Shown here in pieces: positions 9,725-13,356 of a stretch of 13,356 nt of DNA (position 1 is its first letter; the number at the start of each line of letters is the position of its first letter). Under the pieces are notes generated by a model that searched no databases, was not told the origin of the DNA, and saw only the letters and a list, made by a program, of their open reading frames with translations. The stretch lies in NCBI GenBank assembly GCA_000934385.1, contig KN880880.1:1-13356 (forward strand), read 5' to 3'. The position numbers and the translations under genes were made by a program. Source of the DNA: Cylindrobasidium torrendii FP15055 ss-10. Lineage: Eukaryota > Basidiomycota > Agaricomycetes > Agaricales > Physalacriaceae.

Positions 9725-10846
9725 AGAGGTGGACTATCGTGTCGAAATGGCCTCTCTCCTCCCTCGTCATGCCATTAGGTGTCCTTTTTTATCCTAGTAC
9801 TTTAGATCATCTCTTCCCACGAACTCTCTTCGCAGACTGCTTGCTTTCTGTGAACCATTTCCTTCTTCCTCTTTTCATGTATCAAGTGTTTTGACGAATG
9901 GAATGAAAAGAAATGTCTGCGGACCCAGTGTGTGGATGCGGGACTGCCTGCCTCGTGTTGCGTGAGTTGACGTGCGCCTCGAGCATGTGTTTATTGTGCG
10001 GCTGCTGCGCGCGTAGCGTAACCGATTTTCATCAAGATGCCAGATGGTGTCGGGCTTGGGAAGTGGATGCCGACCGAAATGAGGTTGCTGGTAGTATGAG
10101 CGCGCTTTGAGTAGAAGAAATGAGAGCGTGCGCAATATGGGAGAAGAACCTATCGAGTCCTTTGTGTATACAAGTCTGATACAAATGTGTTGGTAGGTTT
10201 CTCGCATCTAAGTTTTTGGCGACTTGTACTTAGTTCGCTAAGACCGTGCTACGCGTTTGTGGGTATTCAAATATATACCTGTTGGGTTTGATACGCCGGT
10301 AATTAGATAGATGATGATAGTGAAATTAAGACTCGAGTGTATGTTGAACTGAAATTTTAGTAAGTAGAAGTAAGGGTTCGTGTGTCCTTCGGGATACAGA
10401 CTGGAAAGAGTGCGCCGTGGAACAATCATCCGCGTCTCTCTGACGTCTCAGATTAAGAAAGACTTTGTGGCATCTGAATCGACTTGTGCAATGGCGATGT
10501 TACTGAGTCATATTAATATTTCCCACTCGTGTACTGGCTGAAAAGCCGTTCGAACAATTCGAATTTGAAGCAAGTGGTGGTGGCTACATCAGATGTGAGT
10601 CGAAAGCTACAGTAATACTAATGACTACGGTTGTCACAAGTACACACGAAAACTGGAGGTGCGGGTCGATGGGAACGAATTAAAGGCGAATGGGAGATGT
10701 ATGCTATTGTCCGAGGTTAATAGTCATAGTCGTGATGGGGGGTTTGTCGTTAGAGGGAGCGTTATGGCATTGTCAACCTGCAGGCGCGGTTCGTGAGCTT
10801 GGGATGGGTGGAATGGGGAAGGAAGAAGGGCGTACAAGGTGTTGAG
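9725..10846. other. Convergent intergenic spacer, no gene recognised
   Basis: This lies between the 3' ends of YOP1 (+) and the 10847-11688 gene (-). The first ~170 bases are T/C-rich and probably form the YOP1 3' untranslated region. Open frames at 9875-10207 (-) and 9913-10110 (+) carry no recognisable protein. Around 10260-10370 the sequence is AT-rich. On the minus strand a good intron signature (gtatcc at 10397, TACTAA branch site, TTTCAG ending at 10349) is present without coding flanks, which could be a spliced non-coding transcript. Confidence 0.45.
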
Positions 10847-11688
10847 TTAGAATGCAGCGCCGTCACGGACGGGCTGGGCCCAGCTCTTTCGAAGAAGCTT
10901 TGAAGCAAAGATGAGTAAAGACCTTGGAGGTTTTTGGAGGGATCAACGCACCTTGGGTTGTTTCACAGAAACATGATAAAGGCTCGAATATTCCTCGCAT
11001 TTGCACATGTCGGGAGACTTGCGCTTGACGCCGAGTATGCTTTGGTACTACACGCCAGAAGAAAAAAAATTTAGACACGAAGGAATGATGGCGGGATGCA
11101 GCGTACCGGTGAGAGCAAGGTTCCGTAGCTCGAATCGGACGAGGGAGCGAAGTAGTAAGGTGGGACATCATCCTCCTCGGACGATTCACTTGAAGAATAC
11201 TCAGACCTATCGCTCCAGTCGTCCTCGTCAATCTCGCAGTCGTCCTCATCAAACACAATTCTCTCCTCGCCGTTGTCGCATGCATACGCCGTATTCCAAT
11301 TCGGCACATTCGGAGTGTGGGAAGGGACATTCCACGTGTGGATTTTTTGAGCGGGGGCGGGGGCGGGGCGGGGATGGCAGTACAGCTCCTCTGACGCTGT
11401 GTGCACCGGTGGGCTCCGTGGGTGGTACGACGCCGAGATCAGCGGCAGCGGGACCACACTGACCTGCTTTTGCTCAAGCTCCCTGGCGCGCTCAGTGTCC
11501 ACGGTGAGCTTGAGGGCGCGCGCCCTCGAGCGGGACGTCCCATGCGACATGTGCTGGCGCACCATGAGAGCGTGGAAGTCGGCGGTACGCTGGTAGCGCA
11601 CGCGCTGGAAGTCGAGGTTGTCGAGGAGCTGTGCAAATTTGCGGGTGCTCATGCGGGGCTTTGGGGCAGAGTAGGAATAGGAAGACAT
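10847..11688 (-). CDS. Unrecognised acidic low-complexity protein
   Basis: Exon 1, 11688-11107, encodes 194 residues from MSSYSYSAPKPRMS. A 59-base intron (11106-11048; gtacgc donor, long T tract, GTGTAG) joins it in phase 0 to YQSILGVKRKSP. The frame then either stops at 10943 (228 residues) or, as modelled here, splices at a gtgcgt donor (10951-10874) to a last exon ending DGAAF* at 10847, giving 234 residues. Residues 13-45 look helical (STRKFAQLLDNLDFQRVRY) and are the most protein-like part. Residues ~50-72 are charged and ~104-113 are Pro/Ala-rich. Residues ~147-174 are strongly acidic and serine-rich (DEDDCEIDEDDWSD), resembling casein kinase 2 targets. No membrane segment or catalytic motif is seen. 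It may be a nuclear or regulatory protein limited to related fungi; that is inference. It diverges from RPA12. Confidence 0.6.
11353..11373 (+). other. G-rich tract able to form a G-quadruplex
   Basis: Four runs of 5, 5, 4 and 4 G separated by single C lie on the plus strand, the template strand for the minus-strand gene. There they encode the Pro/Ala stretch (HPRPAPAPAQ). The pattern fits a G-quadruplex motif with one-base loops. Its effect on transcription is unknown. Confidence 0.55.
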
Positions 11689-12276
11689 GATGGCGGCGGC
11701 GTGTGTAGGGAAGAGGAAAGATACAAGAGAGGCTCGTGCCGAGGTCGTAAAGAACAGAGTATTAAGAGAACTACGCGCAGCGTAGGTGAGATGAGAGAAC
11801 AGAAGGAAGAGGCGAATGCTAGCGGTTTCCGAAAGCGTCTCTTATAACAAAATCGATTCCACCGCTCCCCGCCGTGGAACCGTGGCCACACACACAGGGT
11901 TTGATGCCAACACAAAACGTCGTTTCCGAGACAAAAAAGAGGAACCAGGTCGCGAGTCTAGGTAATTGCCGGAATACATTCATGATTTGGGGCTTAAGCG
12001 CCCACATGAGACCCTTATTGTCTTTGTGCTCGATTTGGAAGGAACTCCTGGGAAGAGGGCTTATGGCTATCAGCAAGAACAAAAAAGGCAAAAGTGAAGA
12101 AGAAAGAAGGAGCCCTCAAAGTGGGCACTGAGTCCCAGTGGTAAGCATATACAAGGCAAGAGGAACGAATCTTGGAGGCATCCTGGAGGAATCAATCAAA
12201 GCACGAAATACCTCCGTGCGCCGTTTCTCCGAAAGTGATCGCGACCCCACGTGGGACTGCTTAATTTCTCTCAACC
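11689..12276. promoter_or_regulatory. Divergent promoter region, 11688 gene / RPA12
   Basis: 588 bases lie between the start codons of the minus-strand gene and RPA12. It contains purine-rich runs (about 12075-12115) and a CACGTG palindrome near RPA12. No TATA box is convincing. Short minus-strand frames here (11649-11915, 11819-12091) look random. Confidence 0.4.
12246..12255. promoter_or_regulatory. CACGTG (E-box) palindrome before RPA12
   Basis: CCCACGTGGG is a perfect ten-base palindrome 21 bases before the RPA12 ATG. CACGTG is the core site of basic helix-loop-helix factors such as fungal Cbf1/Pho4 types. Its position so close to the ATG puts it at or near the transcription start; function is inferred. 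Confidence 0.35.
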
Positions 12277-12938
12277 ATGGCTCGCGCTGAACAAATTGGT
12301 ACACCCTTAGGAAACTGTCTTTATCTTCATACCGCTTAAATTTGCCTTCAGGATCTCTGTTGTTTTGCCCAATATGCGGCACCCTTCTGGACCTACCCAA
12401 AGACAGCGAAATGACCATAACATGCGATCAATGTGGACATGACGAACCTGCAAGCTGTAATTAGCGTCCCAGGCAGCTTCCAGGGTGGAACCTGAAGGCC
12501 TGACATCCTACTTGCTTTGTATAGCCTACGAGAACATCAAAATTCGCACACAAACACATCCTGACGCGTTTCCTTCCGCACTTCGACAAAAGCGAAAGAC
12601 ACAAACGAAGTCCCATGAGGGTGCGGACCTCGGTACTTTTGTCAGTTCCTTTACTCTTGCTTCACAGTTTCCTCCTTCTTTGCCTTCTATCTGATATCTA
12701 ACATTGCCTGCCTTTAATACGTTCTCACACTCTCCAGGAATCCAACGAGAAATGTCCCGTGTGCGGGCACCTCGGCGCCTATGGAAAAGACAGGCAAATG
12801 CGCAGTGCCGATGAGGGCTCAACGGTGTTCTACGCCGTACGTTTCTTCCTTTGTCCTCCTTCATGCATCTACTAAACTTTGGCATCTGCAATGCAGTGTG
12901 CGGCGGACAACCGACACACCTGGCGACAAAACAACTAG
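12277..12938 (+). CDS. RPA12: RNA polymerase I subunit RPA12 (zinc ribbon)
   Basis: Five exons, 12277-12298, 12352-12456, 12525-12640, 12738-12836 and 12897-12938, give 127 residues (yeast Rpa12 has 125). It starts MARAEQIGSLLFCPICGTLL. The N-terminal zinc ribbon at ~12-39 has all four Cys (CPIC and CDQC). A linker follows (SSYENIKIRTQTHPDAFPSAL, ~43-63). The TFIIS-like C-ribbon begins CPVCG (~87), and its RSADEG acidic loop (~102-107) is intact; in this family that loop inserts into the polymerase to stimulate RNA cleavage. The family role is rRNA transcription in the nucleolus, with proofreading and termination. The last knuckle is odd: after FYAC the expected Cys-x-x-Cys reads CAAD and one extra residue precedes TWRQNN, so the fourth zinc ligand is missing. 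Intron 3 uses a weaker gtcagt donor at 12641; the nearby gtactt at 12633 would break the frame. The start context is AACCATGG. The gene diverges from the 11688 gene. Confidence 0.92.
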
Positions 12939-13070
12939 TGCGCCGTAGTCTCAGTATCCCATTTTGGCTCCGGTTGTTTATGCACTATCCTCGCTATCGT
13001 TGAACTAGCTTGACAATGCCATCAAGGCATCTTGCGTCTGAAACTAGGGAATATATCATGGCTCGGCAGG

Positions 13071-13356
13071 CTAGTCTGAAGCTCGCAGTTGGATGCGAAG
13101 CATCGTCTGCTTGTGGGTCACGGTAACATCGCAATCACCTTCCCAACCTTCTCCGTGTACACAAGACCCTGAGTTATCCCGCCCAGCGGGAAATGCGTCG
13201 GTGAGAATTGGTGGAAATAAGTGAAAAATATGTAAATAGAATCCACGGACAGTTACCGCCAGTTTTGAACGGATCCGCTGTAAACAGCAGTAAGTCCAGG
13301 CGTGTGCGCTCCGTGCACAGCAGTAGACAGCAGTATTTCGGCATAACTTAGGCATG
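13071..13356 (-). CDS. Possible C-terminal exons of a gene leaving the window
   Basis: On the minus strand an exon may begin after TTTACAG near 13280 (DPFKTG) and splice at a gtaact donor (~13255) to an acceptor ACTCAG near 13170. From there SCVHGEGWEGDCDVTV runs on to a stop at 13071-13073. The same stretch is also open without splicing for 94 codons. After the same acceptor another frame reads GLVYTEKVGKVIAMLP then stop, which also looks protein-like. The correct frame is undecided. No family is recognised and the upstream part is outside the window. If real, it converges on RPA12 with about 130 bases between stops. Confidence 0.25.
   Translation of the reverse strand, partial: MPKLCRNTAVYCCARSAHAWTYCCLQRIRSKLAVTVRGFYLHIFHLFPPILTDAFPAGRDNSGSCVHGEGWEGDCDVTVTHKQTMLRIQLRASD

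Noticed and set aside
1..13356. tRNA, rRNA, CRISPR arrays, transposase genes and long terminal or inverted repeats
   Set aside because: No cloverleaf-like B-box, spaced repeat array, transposase motif or terminal repeat pair was seen on reading both strands.

Overview
The window looks like a gene-dense stretch of a basidiomycete (Agaricomycete-type) fungal nuclear genome. The signs are many short spliceosomal introns of about 48-100 bases, donors mostly of the gtgcgt/gtacgt/gtgagt type, pyrimidine-rich start regions, and a membrane protein of the DUF6534 type, which as I know it belongs to mushroom-forming fungi. Gene models were built by hand, joining exons so that the frame and the family pattern continue. 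No bacterial, CRISPR, phage or intact transposon features were seen.

Layout. 1-1767: no gene recognised; a TATA-like box lies near 1670. 1768-4028 (+): a 16-exon gene for a probable seven-helix DUF6534 membrane protein, 357 residues, with exons as short as 12 bases. 4029-6961: mostly uninterpreted; it holds a few exon-like stretches (about 4899-5926 and 6178-6309) but no recognisable protein. 6962-8059 (+): a two-exon gene for an unnamed fungal protein with a basic then acidic C-terminus. 8401-8762 (-): OST5/TMEM258, a small subunit of the ER oligosaccharyltransferase, three exons, one intron of GC-AG type. 9012-9724 (+): YOP1 (TB2/DP1/HVA22 family), an ER membrane-shaping protein; it diverges from OST5 across a 249-base shared promoter region. 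9725-10846: gene-free convergent spacer. 10847-11688 (-): an unrecognised low-complexity acidic protein. 11689-12276: divergent spacer with a palindromic CACGTG box close to the next start. 12277-12938 (+): RPA12, the small zinc-ribbon subunit of RNA polymerase I, five exons, with an unusual last zinc knuckle. 13071-13356 (-): possible terminal exons of a gene that leaves the window.

The genes are mostly housekeeping plus lineage-specific ones and do not form a single pathway. The only obvious functional pairing is OST5 with YOP1: both act in the ER membrane and share one divergent promoter. The most notable points are the micro-exon structure of the DUF6534 gene, the altered C-terminal zinc ribbon of RPA12, and the GC-AG intron in OST5. 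I found no convincing new multi-gene system.
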